From contig NZ_JAPTYD010000030.1 of the NCBI RefSeq assembly GCF_026913015.1, positions 1 to 42,694 on the forward strand: a stretch of DNA of 42,694 nucleotides, read 5' to 3'. Every line of letters begins with the position of its first letter. The stretch's first letter is position 1. The position numbers and the translations under genes were made by a program. Positions 1 through 7,369 of the stretch are shown here, piece by piece. Source of the stretch: Paracoccus benzoatiresistens. Lineage in GTDB: Bacteria > Pseudomonadota > Alphaproteobacteria > Rhodobacterales > Rhodobacteraceae. Under the pieces are notes generated by a model, which worked only from the letters and a program-made list of their open reading frames with translations, was not told the origin of the DNA and did not search any database.

Positions 1-77
1 ACATCAAGGACCCCTCCCAGAACATCACCTGGACCACCCCCCAGGGCGGCGACGGGCCAAATTACCCGAATATGTGA
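1..77 (+). CDS. C-terminal fragment of an unidentified protein
   Basis: An open frame enters from the left edge (codons in phase with position 3) and ends at TGA 75-77. Only 24 residues are visible, rich in Pro, Gly, Asn and Thr and ending Pro-Asn-Met. There is too little to identify a family. The phase and stop are clear, but it could also be a non-coding open frame, because an IS remnant begins only about 40 bases further on. Confidence 0.35.
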   Translation, partial: IKDPSQNITWTTPQGGDGPNYPNM

Positions 78-114
78 ACTGCGGCGCCAACACGGCCAGC
101 CGATGATGGACACA

Positions 115-312
115 TCACCAGCCTGTAGTGTCTTTCATGATCGACCTGCCCAAGGTCGGACCCCGTAAACATCGGATCCGGGATAGGGCGACACGGGCGA
201 GGGTAATGGCATTGAGGACGATGCCTCCGCAGCGCTCGTGAGCGGTGGCGATGCCGCGCCAGTCCTTCACGCGTGCGAAGGCATTCGAAGCGGCAGCGGG
301 TCCTGCAGAGGC
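115..312 (-). pseudogene. IS5-type transposase remnant (C-terminal part only)
   Basis: Read on the minus strand, this stretch gives a peptide containing VKDWRGIATAHERC followed by a short hydrophobic tail and a stop at 115-117. It matches the C-terminal signature of IS5-family DDE transposases (usually KDWRRIATRYDRC), including the region of the last catalytic Glu/Arg block. The upstream two thirds of a transposase are absent: before about 312 the frame has no recognisable transposase residues and no start. No terminal inverted repeats were found. It is read as a decayed insertion sequence. The exact 5' boundary is a guess. Confidence 0.6.
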
Positions 313-406
313 GCTCGGATGCCGGTGAAGTCGGCCGGAATCGGACTGCCGCCGGTCCTGGGAATGCTATCAATTTCGGCCCGCCTGCCTTATCATGCCC
401 TTGTTC

Positions 407-440
407 GTGCCTGTATCGGCCGGAAGCGCCGGACAGGCAC
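407..440. promoter_or_regulatory. Inverted repeat upstream of the methanethiol oxidase gene
   Basis: GTGCCTGT at 407-414 is mirrored by ACAGGCAC at 433-440, with a smaller GGC/GCC-rich pairing inside the 18-base spacer. It lies 41 bases before the ATG at 482. It could be a 5'-UTR hairpin or a dimeric operator. No known regulator motif was recognised. Confidence 0.4.
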
Positions 441-481
441 ATGTCAAGATGCCAACGCCATCCACAGAAGGAGGACGCATC

Positions 482-1879
482 ATGAACCTCAGGCCGGATC
501 CGACCTTCTATCCCTCGCCCAAGCTGGCGATGGCCGCGCCGACCGAGACGATCGCCTTCATGCTGATGCTCAGCCCCGACCGCTCGCGGCCCGACGGGCT
601 TGCAGTCGTGGACGTGGATCCGACCTCTGCCAGCTATGGTCAGATCGTCCACCAGGTGATCATGCCCTACAAGGGCGACGAATTTCACCATTTCGGCTGG
701 AACGCCTGCTCCTCGGCGCTGTCGCCGCTTTCCGGGCATGCCTTCCTGGAACGGCGCTACCTGATCATCCCCGGCATCCGCTCCAGCCGGATCTACATCA
801 TCGACGCCAAGGAGCCGCGCGAGGCCCGGATCCACAGGATCATCGAGCCCGAGGAGGTTTTCGCCAAGACCGGCTATTCGCGACCGCACACCGTCCATTG
901 CGGCCCGGACGGCATCTACATCTCGACCCTGGGGGGCGGCGGCCCGGACGGGACCGACGGGCCGCCCGGGATCTTCCTTCTGGACTGCCAGACCTTCGAC
1001 GTGATCGGCCGCTACGAGATCGACCGGGGCAGTCAGGACAAGCAATACGATTTCTGGTGGAACCTGCCGCGCGACTACATGGTCAGTTCGGAATGGGCGC
1101 TGCCGCCGCAGTTCGAGAACGGCCTTGTTCCCGAGGATCTTCTGTCCAACAAATACGGCCACCGGCTGCATTTCTGGAACCTGCGCGAACGCCGCAACGT
1201 GCAGACGATCGATCTTGGCGCCAATCACCAGATGGCGCTCGAGGTGCGGCCCGCCCATGACCCGGTCAAGGAATACGGCTTCTGCGGGGTCGTGGTGGAC
1301 ACGACCAACCTTGAAGGCTCGGTCTGGACCTGGTGGCGCGAAGGGGGCGAATGGCAGGCCCGCAAGACCGTCACGATCCCGCCGCAGCCTGCCAGCCCCG
1401 ACGACCTGCCCGAACTGCTGAAGGGCTTCGGGGCGGTGCCGCCGCTGGTCACGGACATCGATCTCAGCCTCGACGATCGGTTCCTGTACGTGTCCTGCTG
1501 GGGAACGGGCGAGATGCACCAGTACGACGTCTCGGACCCGATGGCGCCAAGGCTTGCCGGCAAGGTCGAGATCGGCGGCATCGTCAAGCGGGCCAAGCAT
1601 CCCAACGGCCGCGGCTTCGGCTATGGCCCGCAGATGGTCGAGATCAGCCGCGACGGAAGGCGGGTCTACTGGACGAACTCGCTGTATTCGGCCTGGGACG
1701 ACCAGTTCTATCCGGGCGACCGGGGCGGCGCGATGGTCAAGGCCGATGCGGGCGCGGATGGCGGGCTGGAGCTGGACCCGGACTTCTTCGTCGAATTTCC
1801 CCAGGGATACCGGAGCCACCAGATCCGGCTGGAAGGCGGCGACTGTTCGACCGACAGCTTCTGCTATCCCTCGGCCTGA
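482..1879 (+). CDS. Methanethiol oxidase / selenium-binding protein family (SBP56)
   Basis: A 465-residue protein of the SBP56/SelenBP1 family, whose characterised bacterial members (MtoX) oxidise methanethiol to formaldehyde, sulfide and hydrogen peroxide. Visible family signatures are HHFGWNACSS with the conserved cysteine at residue 76 (equivalent to Cys57 of human SELENBP1), a PHTVHC segment near residue 140, and a C-terminal half with beta-propeller-like repeats. The length matches the family. ATG 482 is preceded by GAAGGAGG; the longer frame from 395 lacks support. No signal peptide is evident from this start, whereas some MtoX proteins are periplasmic. A small membrane-protein gene follows after 3 bases and is probably co-transcribed. 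Function in methanethiol turnover is inferred from the family. Confidence 0.9.
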   Translation: MNLRPDPTFYPSPKLAMAAPTETIAFMLMLSPDRSRPDGLAVVDVDPTSASYGQIVHQVIMPYKGDEFHHFGWNACSSALSPLSGHAFLERRYLIIPGIRSSRIYIIDAKEPREARIHRIIEPEEVFAKTGYSRPHTVHCGPDGIYISTLGGGGPDGTDGPPGIFLLDCQTFDVIGRYEIDRGSQDKQYDFWWNLPRDYMVSSEWALPPQFENGLVPEDLLSNKYGHRLHFWNLRERRNVQTIDLGANHQMALEVRPAHDPVKEYGFCGVVVDTTNLEGSVWTWWREGGEWQARKTVTIPPQPASPDDLPELLKGFGAVPPLVTDIDLSLDDRFLYVSCWGTGEMHQYDVSDPMAPRLAGKVEIGGIVKRAKHPNGRGFGYGPQMVEISRDGRRVYWTNSLYSAWDDQFYPGDRGGAMVKADAGADGGLELDPDFFVEFPQGYRSHQIRLEGGDCSTDSFCYPSA

Positions 1880-1882
1880 TCC

Positions 1883-2539
1883 TTGGGCGGCCCCATCGGC
1901 ACCACGGCCGCGCTGTGGCTGGCGGTGGTGGCCAGTGGGCTTTACCACGGCCTCAATCCCGGCATGGGCTGGCCGCTGGCGGTTTCCGCCGCGCTGATGG
2001 AGCGGCGGCAGGGTGCGCTGTGGCGGGCGCTGGCCGCGCTTGGGGCGGGGCATCTTCTGGCCATGCTGGCGATCCTGACGCCCTTCGCGGTGATGACGGT
2101 GCTTCTGGAGTGGCAGCGCGCGATCCGGCTGGCGGCCGGGCTTGCGGTGATCGCCCTCGGCCTGTGGATCCTGGTCACGAAGCGCCACCCGAGGTTCCTG
2201 TCGCGGGTGAAGCCGTCGCGCTTGGCGCTGTGGTCGTTCCTGGTCGCGCTTGCCCATGGCGCGGCGCTGATGCTGGTGCCGGTCTATCTGGGGCTCTGCG
2301 GAACGGAACCCGATGCGGGCCACCGCGCCGCCGGGATGCTGATGCGGGACACGCTTTCCATCGCCCTTGCCGTGGCCCTGGCCCATACCGCCGCCATGGT
2401 CCTGGCCGGTGGCGCCCTTGCCTGGGCGGTCTATCGTTGGCTCGGGCTGGCCTTCCTCAGGATGGCCTGGCTCGACCTGGAGCGGCTCTGGGCGGCCAGC
2501 CTTGTGCTTGTGGGCGCCATCGCACTGGCGACCGCCTGA
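1883..2539 (+). CDS. Small polytopic membrane protein coupled to methanethiol oxidase
   Basis: A 218-residue, very hydrophobic protein with about six predicted membrane segments. It starts at TTG 1883, three bases after the stop of the SBP56 gene, which implies translational coupling. Conserved-looking polar features sit in the membrane: HGLNPGMGWP near residue 22, and two ALAH motifs near residues 122 and 165. Histidine-containing first helices recall the NicO/RcnA and LysE-like exporter superfamilies, but I cannot assign it to either. The tight pairing suggests a role in moving a substrate, product or metal for the oxidase; this is inference. The gene ends 20 bases before the convergent FtsX-type permease gene. 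Confidence 0.75.
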   Translation: MGGPIGTTAALWLAVVASGLYHGLNPGMGWPLAVSAALMERRQGALWRALAALGAGHLLAMLAILTPFAVMTVLLEWQRAIRLAAGLAVIALGLWILVTKRHPRFLSRVKPSRLALWSFLVALAHGAALMLVPVYLGLCGTEPDAGHRAAGMLMRDTLSIALAVALAHTAAMVLAGGALAWAVYRWLGLAFLRMAWLDLERLWAASLVLVGAIALATA

Positions 2540-2558
2540 CGACGGCGGATGCCGCGCC

Positions 2559-5084
2559 TCACTCCTGGGCGCGCAGCACGCGGGCCGGGCGGACCGACAA
2601 GGGCCGCAGGGCGAAGACCAGACCCGCGGCCAGGGTGGCCGCCACCCCGCCCGCGATGATGGCCAGCGCCGATCCCGGGGCGAAGCGGTAATCCAGTTCC
2701 ATCACCTGGGTCAGGATCGCCCCCGCGGCTAGGACGGCGACACCAACCGCGACCAGGCCCGCCGCCGCGCCCATCATCGCGGACCGCAGCGCAAAGCTTG
2801 CCAGCACCAGCCCGCGCGTGGCGCCAAGGGTCTTCAGCACCGCGGCCTCGAAGACGCGGGCCTGTTCGCCTGCCGCCGCCGCGCCGATCAGCACCACGAA
2901 GCCGGTCGCCAGCGTCGCCAGCGAGGCCAGCGAGGTGGCGCGCGCCAGCGCCGTCATCGCCTCGGCCACGCGCCCGGCGGCCTCGCGCACGTTGACGGCG
3001 GTGATGTTGGGATAGGCGTTCGAGATGTTGCGCAGGATGCGGCCCTCGGCCTCGGGCGCGGCATGAAGGGTGGCGATATGGGTCTGGGGCGCGGACCCCA
3101 GGGTGGCCGCGTCGAAGATCATGACAAAGCCGATGCCGCCGCTGCGGAAGTCCAGCTGCCGGAAATTCGCCACGGTACCGGTGATGTCCCGCCCCAGGAT
3201 GTTGACCGTGACGCGGTCGCCAAGGCGCAGGCCCAGCTCCTCGGCTTCCTCTGCGCCAAAGCTGAGAAGCGGCGGGCCGGAATGGTCGGGCGCCCACCAT
3301 TCGCCCGCCGTCAGCACCGTGCCATCGGGCGGGGCCGCGGCATGGCTGACGCCGCGATCGCCGCGCAGCACCCAATGGTCGCCCCATTCACGGGCCGGAA
3401 TGTCGTTGATCGCGGTGATGATCCCGCGCAGGGACGGGGCGGTCTCGACCTCGGCCACGCCCGGATCGCCGGCCAGCCGGTCCAGGACGCCCGCCAGCTG
3501 ATCGGGCTGGATGTCGATGAGGAAGAAGGACGGCGCGCGCGCGGGGATCTCGGTCGCGATGGCGCGGCGCAGGTTGGCGTCGATCTGCCCGACGGTTGCC
3601 AGAACCGTCAGGCCAAGGCCCAGCGACAGGATCACGGCCGTGGATCCTTCCCGCGGGTTGCCCACGGCCCCCAGGGCCAGCCGCAGGGCGGTGCGCCCGC
3701 GCAGGGCAGGGTGGCGCGCCAGTCGCCGCGCCAACGCGCGCAGGCCAAGGGCCGCCAGCGCCAATGCCGCCAAGGCCGCCGCAACGCCCGCGGCCACCGC
3801 CAGCGCCAGGCGCGGCACCGAGGCCATGAGGGCGGCCGACCCGATCAGCGCCAGAACCGCCAGCACCAGAGCCAGCAGGTAGGGACCGCTGGGGCGGGCG
3901 CGCGACCCCGTCCCGATGCCGCGGAACAGGGCGGCAGCGCGCACCCGTTCCACCCGCGCCAGCGGCAGCAGGGTAAAGACCAGCGCGGTCAGCACGCCAT
4001 ACAGCGCCGCCTCGGCCAAGGGGGCGGGATAAAAGCCGAATTCTGCCGGGATCGGCAGGCGCGATTGCAGCAGGGGCGCGGCAAGAACCGGCGCCAGACC
4101 GCCGATCAGCAGCCCGGCCAGAACCCCCAGAAGGGTCAGCACGCCGATCTGCATGACATAGACGGCGACGATGGTCCGCCCCTCGGCGCCCAGGGTCTTG
4201 AGCGTGGCGATCACCGGGGTCTTGCGGTCCAGATAGCTTTGCACGGCCGAGGACACGCCGATCCCGCCCACCGCAAGCCCGGCGAGCCCGACCAGCACCA
4301 GGAACGAGCCCAGCCGGTCCACGAAGCGTTCGACCCCCGGTGCGCCGCGGCGGCTGTCGCGCCAGCGCATCCCCGCGCCTTCGAATTCCGCCAAGGCGGC
4401 CCTGCGCAGCCCGTCCAGCGTGTCGCCTGGACGCAGCGCCAGGCGATAGCTGGTCTCGAACAGGCTCCCCGGCGCCAGCAGCCCCGACCCGGCAAGACCC
4501 TCGGTCGAGACAAGCGTGCGCGGCCCCAGGCCGAAGCTGGCGCCAAGCGCGTCGGGTTCCCTGACCAGCGCGGCCATCAGGACGAAGTCCTGCACACCCA
4601 GCCGGAAGCGGTCGCCCACGGCCAGCCCCAGCCGGTCGATCAGCAGCGGATCCATGGCCGCGCCGGGCAAGCCGTCGCGTCCGGCCAGCACGTCGGCGAC
4701 CGGCATGGCCGGATCGAACAGCGCCTGCCCGTAAAGAGGCCAGACGGCATCGACGCCCTTCACCTGGGTCAGTGCCCGTTCGCCATCCTCGGCCCCACCT
4801 GCCACCGCCAAGGACCGGAAATCGACAACCTCGGAAACGCGCGCGGCATTGGCCTCGATCCAGGCCCGCTCGGGGGGTTCGGCAAAGCGATAGGTCAGGC
4901 GCAGCTCCGCGTCGCCGCCCAGCAGCACCGCGCCTTCGCGCGACAGACCGGATTCCAAGGCTGCACGGACCGACCCGACCGCCGCAATGGCGCCGACGCC
5001 CAAGGCCAGGCACAGAAGGAAAATCCAGAAGCCCGACAGCCCGCCCCGCAGTTCGCGCCGGGCGATGCGCCAGGCGGCGGTCAT
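2559..5084 (-). CDS. FtsX-family ABC transporter permease (YbbP-like)
   Basis: An 841-residue permease with an N-terminal membrane anchor (residues about 18-40), a large extracytoplasmic domain, FtsX-type helix blocks around residues 250-375, a second hydrophobic block (about 400-450) and a C-terminal FtsX block (about 715-825). This duplicated FtsX/MacB-like layout matches YbbP, not a solute importer. Its ATG overlaps the stop of the ATPase gene in an ATGA arrangement, so the two are co-translated. The partner ATPase and the divergent TesA-like esterase form the classic ybbA-ybbP/tesA neighbourhood. The substrate is unknown; lipid or lipoprotein handling in the envelope is a reasonable inference. 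Confidence 0.9.
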   Translation of the reverse strand: MTAAWRIARRELRGGLSGFWIFLLCLALGVGAIAAVGSVRAALESGLSREGAVLLGGDAELRLTYRFAEPPERAWIEANAARVSEVVDFRSLAVAGGAEDGERALTQVKGVDAVWPLYGQALFDPAMPVADVLAGRDGLPGAAMDPLLIDRLGLAVGDRFRLGVQDFVLMAALVREPDALGASFGLGPRTLVSTEGLAGSGLLAPGSLFETSYRLALRPGDTLDGLRRAALAEFEGAGMRWRDSRRGAPGVERFVDRLGSFLVLVGLAGLAVGGIGVSSAVQSYLDRKTPVIATLKTLGAEGRTIVAVYVMQIGVLTLLGVLAGLLIGGLAPVLAAPLLQSRLPIPAEFGFYPAPLAEAALYGVLTALVFTLLPLARVERVRAAALFRGIGTGSRARPSGPYLLALVLAVLALIGSAALMASVPRLALAVAAGVAAALAALALAALGLRALARRLARHPALRGRTALRLALGAVGNPREGSTAVILSLGLGLTVLATVGQIDANLRRAIATEIPARAPSFFLIDIQPDQLAGVLDRLAGDPGVAEVETAPSLRGIITAINDIPAREWGDHWVLRGDRGVSHAAAPPDGTVLTAGEWWAPDHSGPPLLSFGAEEAEELGLRLGDRVTVNILGRDITGTVANFRQLDFRSGGIGFVMIFDAATLGSAPQTHIATLHAAPEAEGRILRNISNAYPNITAVNVREAAGRVAEAMTALARATSLASLATLATGFVVLIGAAAAGEQARVFEAAVLKTLGATRGLVLASFALRSAMMGAAAGLVAVGVAVLAAGAILTQVMELDYRFAPGSALAIIAGGVAATLAAGLVFALRPLSVRPARVLRAQE

Positions 5085-5803
5085 ATTGCGGTTCCTGACG
5101 CCGACCGCGAAGCAGGCTTGCGGTGGCTGCTTTCACCCTCGATCCGGCCATCGCGCAGGTGCAGGACGCGGTCGCAGCGCGCGGTCAGTTCGGCGGCATG
5201 GGTGACCAGCACCAGCGTCGCGTCGTGGCGGTCGCGCAGGTCGAACAGCAGGTCCATGATCACCTTTCCGCTTGCGCCGTCCAGGTTTCCCGTCGGCTCG
5301 TCCGCCAGCAGGATCGCGGGCCGCGGCGCGGTGGCGCGCGCCAGGGCCACCCGCTGCTGTTCCCCGCCCGACATCTGCGCCGGGTAATGGTTCATCCGCG
5401 CGCCAAGACCCACGGCGCGCAGTTCGGTCGCGGCGCGGTCGAACACGTCGCCCTGGCCTGCAAGCTCCAGCGGGGTGGCCACATTCTCCAGCGCGGTCAT
5501 GGTCGGGATCAGGTAGAAGGATTGGAACACCACGCCCATCCTGCCCCTGCGGAACCGGGCCAGCGCATCCTCGTCCAGCGCCGTGAGGTCCTGTCCCAGG
5601 GCCTGCACCGTCCCGCCGGTCGCGCGTTCCAGTCCCCCCATCAGCATCAAAAGCGACGACTTGCCCGACCCCGAGGGGCCGACCAGGCCCAGGGTCTCGC
5701 CCCGGTGGACATCCAGCGAAACGCCTCGCAAGATCGCCACGGGCCCGGCATTGCCCTGCAGGGTCAGTTCAACGTCCTTCAGTGACAAAACCGGATCGGC
5801 CAT
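5081..5803 (-). CDS. ABC transporter ATP-binding protein (YbbA/LolD-like)
   Basis: About 240 residues with Walker A GPSGSGKSS, Q-loop VVFQSFYL, signature MSGGEQQRVALARA and Walker B LLADEPTGNLDG, typical of the LolD/MacB/YbbA group. The ATG at 5803 (MADPVLSL) was chosen because the family normally begins there; a Met two codons upstream (5809) is also possible, and a longer frame to 5887 runs into the divergent esterase gene. The last codons overlap the permease ATG by 4 bases. It powers the FtsX-type permease encoded downstream. Confidence 0.92.
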   Translation of the reverse strand: MADPVLSLKDVELTLQGNAGPVAILRGVSLDVHRGETLGLVGPSGSGKSSLLMLMGGLERATGGTVQALGQDLTALDEDALARFRRGRMGVVFQSFYLIPTMTALENVATPLELAGQGDVFDRAATELRAVGLGARMNHYPAQMSGGEQQRVALARATAPRPAILLADEPTGNLDGASGKVIMDLLFDLRDRHDATLVLVTHAAELTARCDRVLHLRDGRIEGESSHRKPASRSASGTAI

Positions 5804-5885
5804 GAACATCGTTCCCGAAAACCTGCGTTCCTTGCCATCTAGGTCTTGCCGCGTCCCAGGCAAACCACAATGGCGCAACATTCTC

Positions 5886-6521
5886 ATGTCGCTGGTCCTG
5901 GCAGCCCTTCCGGCAGCCGGGCTGGCCCAGGAACCGCTGCGCCTTGTCGCACTGGGGGATTCGCTGACGCAGGGCTATGGCCTGCCCCCCGATCAGGGGC
6001 TGGTGCCGCAGTTGCAGGGCTGGCTGCGCAAGGCCGGCCATGACGTGATCGTGATCAACGCGGGCGTCAGCGGCGACACCACGGCGGGCGGGTTGTCGCG
6101 GCTGGACTGGACGCTGGCTGACAAGCCCGATGCGATGATCGTGGCGCTTGGCGGCAACGACATGCTGCGCGGCATCGACCCCGGGGTCAGCCGCGCCAAC
6201 CTGGATGCGATCCTGACGCGGCTAGGGGCCGCGGGCGTTCCTGCCATGCTGGTGGGCCTGCCCGCGCCGGGAAACTATGGCCCAGAGTTCCAACAGGCCT
6301 TCGGGGCCATGTATCCCGAACTGGCCCGGGAGCACGGCGCGACGCTCTATCCCGACCTGCTGGCGCCCATCACGCAGCGATACGCGACGGGGGACAGCTA
6401 TGGCGACCTGATGCAGGACGACCGCCTGCACCCTAGCGCCGCCGGGGTCGAGGCGATCGTCGCCGCCATGGGCCCGGCGGTGGCCGAATGGCTGCAGGAG
6501 ATCAAGGCATCGGCGGAGTGA
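5886..6521 (+). CDS. TesA-like GDSL arylesterase/lysophospholipase (SGNH hydrolase)
   Basis: An SGNH hydrolase of 211 residues. Block I is ALGDSLTQGYG (nucleophile Ser), block II GVSGDTTAGG (Gly), block III GGND (Asn) and block V DRLHPSAAG (Asp/His). A hydrophobic start ending in AGLAQ suggests Sec export to the periplasm. The start is uncertain: ATG 5886 gives a signal peptide with no basic residue, whereas ATG 5802 adds 28 residues with a basic stretch but would overlap the start of the divergent ATPase gene. The divergent pairing with the ybbAP-type exporter is widely conserved. The family hydrolyses acyl esters, thioesters or lysophospholipids. Confidence 0.88.
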   Translation: MSLVLAALPAAGLAQEPLRLVALGDSLTQGYGLPPDQGLVPQLQGWLRKAGHDVIVINAGVSGDTTAGGLSRLDWTLADKPDAMIVALGGNDMLRGIDPGVSRANLDAILTRLGAAGVPAMLVGLPAPGNYGPEFQQAFGAMYPELAREHGATLYPDLLAPITQRYATGDSYGDLMQDDRLHPSAAGVEAIVAAMGPAVAEWLQEIKASAE

Positions 6522-6603
6522 TCGGCGGCCACGGGTGCCCGCACCGCTGCAACCGCCGGGACATTGATGCAGCCGGGGCATGGCCTGCCACGCCTTGGCA
6601 AGG

Positions 6604-6942
6604 CTACTTGCCGCGATCTGGCGACCGCTCTTGTGGCTGGGCCGCGAACCACGCCGCGTAAGGGGTGTTCCTTGCCATTTTCCGGTTCAGATCGGGTGTG
6701 CCGTCGTCCCACCAGACGGCCCCGCGTTCGCCCAGGCCTTGCTTGGCCGCGTCCACGGCACGATGCGCGGCATCCTCGGCCGTTGCGTCGCCCGCCGCAC
6801 GCGCCGCGCGGACAGCCCGCCTTGCCGCCATCAACTGCGAGACAAGCCGCTGGCGCTCGCTTTCGGGCAGGTTCGGATTTGCCGCCCGCCAGAGCCTGCC
6901 GCGAACGACGATATAGCGCTTGTCGGGGGTGATCAGTGTCAT
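6604..6942 (-). CDS. Small conserved alphaproteobacterial protein of unknown function
   Basis: A 112-residue soluble, charged protein starting MTLITPDKRYIVVRG and carrying a conserved-looking block, GAVWWDDGTPDLNRKMARNT, near the C-terminus. I recognise it as a common small protein in rhizobia and Rhodobacterales that databases often label 'biopolymer transporter Tol' without functional basis. ATG 6942 has GGAAAG just upstream. The middle is Ala/Arg-rich and probably helical. It lies 49 bases downstream of the response regulator gene on the same strand, so it may belong to that transcript. No function can be stated. Confidence 0.7.
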   Translation of the reverse strand: MTLITPDKRYIVVRGRLWRAANPNLPESERQRLVSQLMAARRAVRAARAAGDATAEDAAHRAVDAAKQGLGERGAVWWDDGTPDLNRKMARNTPYAAWFAAQPQERSPDRGK

Positions 6943-6991
6943 CTTTCCTGCAGCCGCGGGCGCGGTGCCCTGGTTCTTGACGTCCGCCGGA

Positions 6992-7369
6992 TCATTGCCG
7001 GTGGTCGATCGGCTCTGCCATCGCGCGGATCGCGCCTGCCGGGGTGATCGGCTTTTCCAGCCGGGGGAAATTGTCGAAGCGCGGGGGAAGAACCGTCTGG
7101 TCATAGCCGGTGGTGAACAGGAACGGCACGCCCCGCCGGACCAGCATGTCGGCCGCGGGAAAGACCATCTGGTCGCGCAGGTTCACGTCCAGGATCGCCC
7201 CGTCGGCCACGGGGGCCGAGGTGATCAGGTCCAGTGCGCCGGGGACGGTGCCGACAGGCCCGACAACGGTTGCGCCCGCCTCCTCCAATGCGCGGCGCGG
7301 TTTCGAGGGCAGCAGGAAATCGTCCTCGACGACCAGGATGTGCCGGTGATGCAGCGAGACGCCGGTCAT
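6992..7369 (-). CDS. Single-domain response regulator (receiver only)
   Basis: A 125-residue receiver domain with no output domain. It shows the acidic pair in VVEDD near the start, the phospho-acceptor Asp in AILDVNLRD, the conserved Thr in FLFTTGYD and the Lys in RLEKPI, so it should be competent for phosphorylation. Its ATG (7369) overlaps the kinase stop in an ATGA junction, making it the likely partner of the HWE kinase encoded upstream. CheY-like proteins of this kind commonly pair with HWE/HisKA_2 kinases in alphaproteobacteria. The downstream output is unknown. Confidence 0.88.
   Translation of the reverse strand: MTGVSLHHRHILVVEDDFLLPSKPRRALEEAGATVVGPVGTVPGALDLITSAPVADGAILDVNLRDQMVFPAADMLVRRGVPFLFTTGYDQTVLPPRFDNFPRLEKPITPAGAIRAMAEPIDHRQ

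Noticed and set aside
62..2386. Long minus-strand open frame of 774 codons opposite the methanethiol oxidase genes
   Set aside because: It is a high-GC shadow frame: Arg/His/Gln-rich composition, no domains, and it covers two well-supported plus-strand genes and the transposase remnant.
3063..5387. Long plus-strand frame opposite the FtsX-type permease
   Set aside because: Composition is Gln/Arg/Gly-rich with no family features; the opposite strand encodes a complete permease and ATPase.
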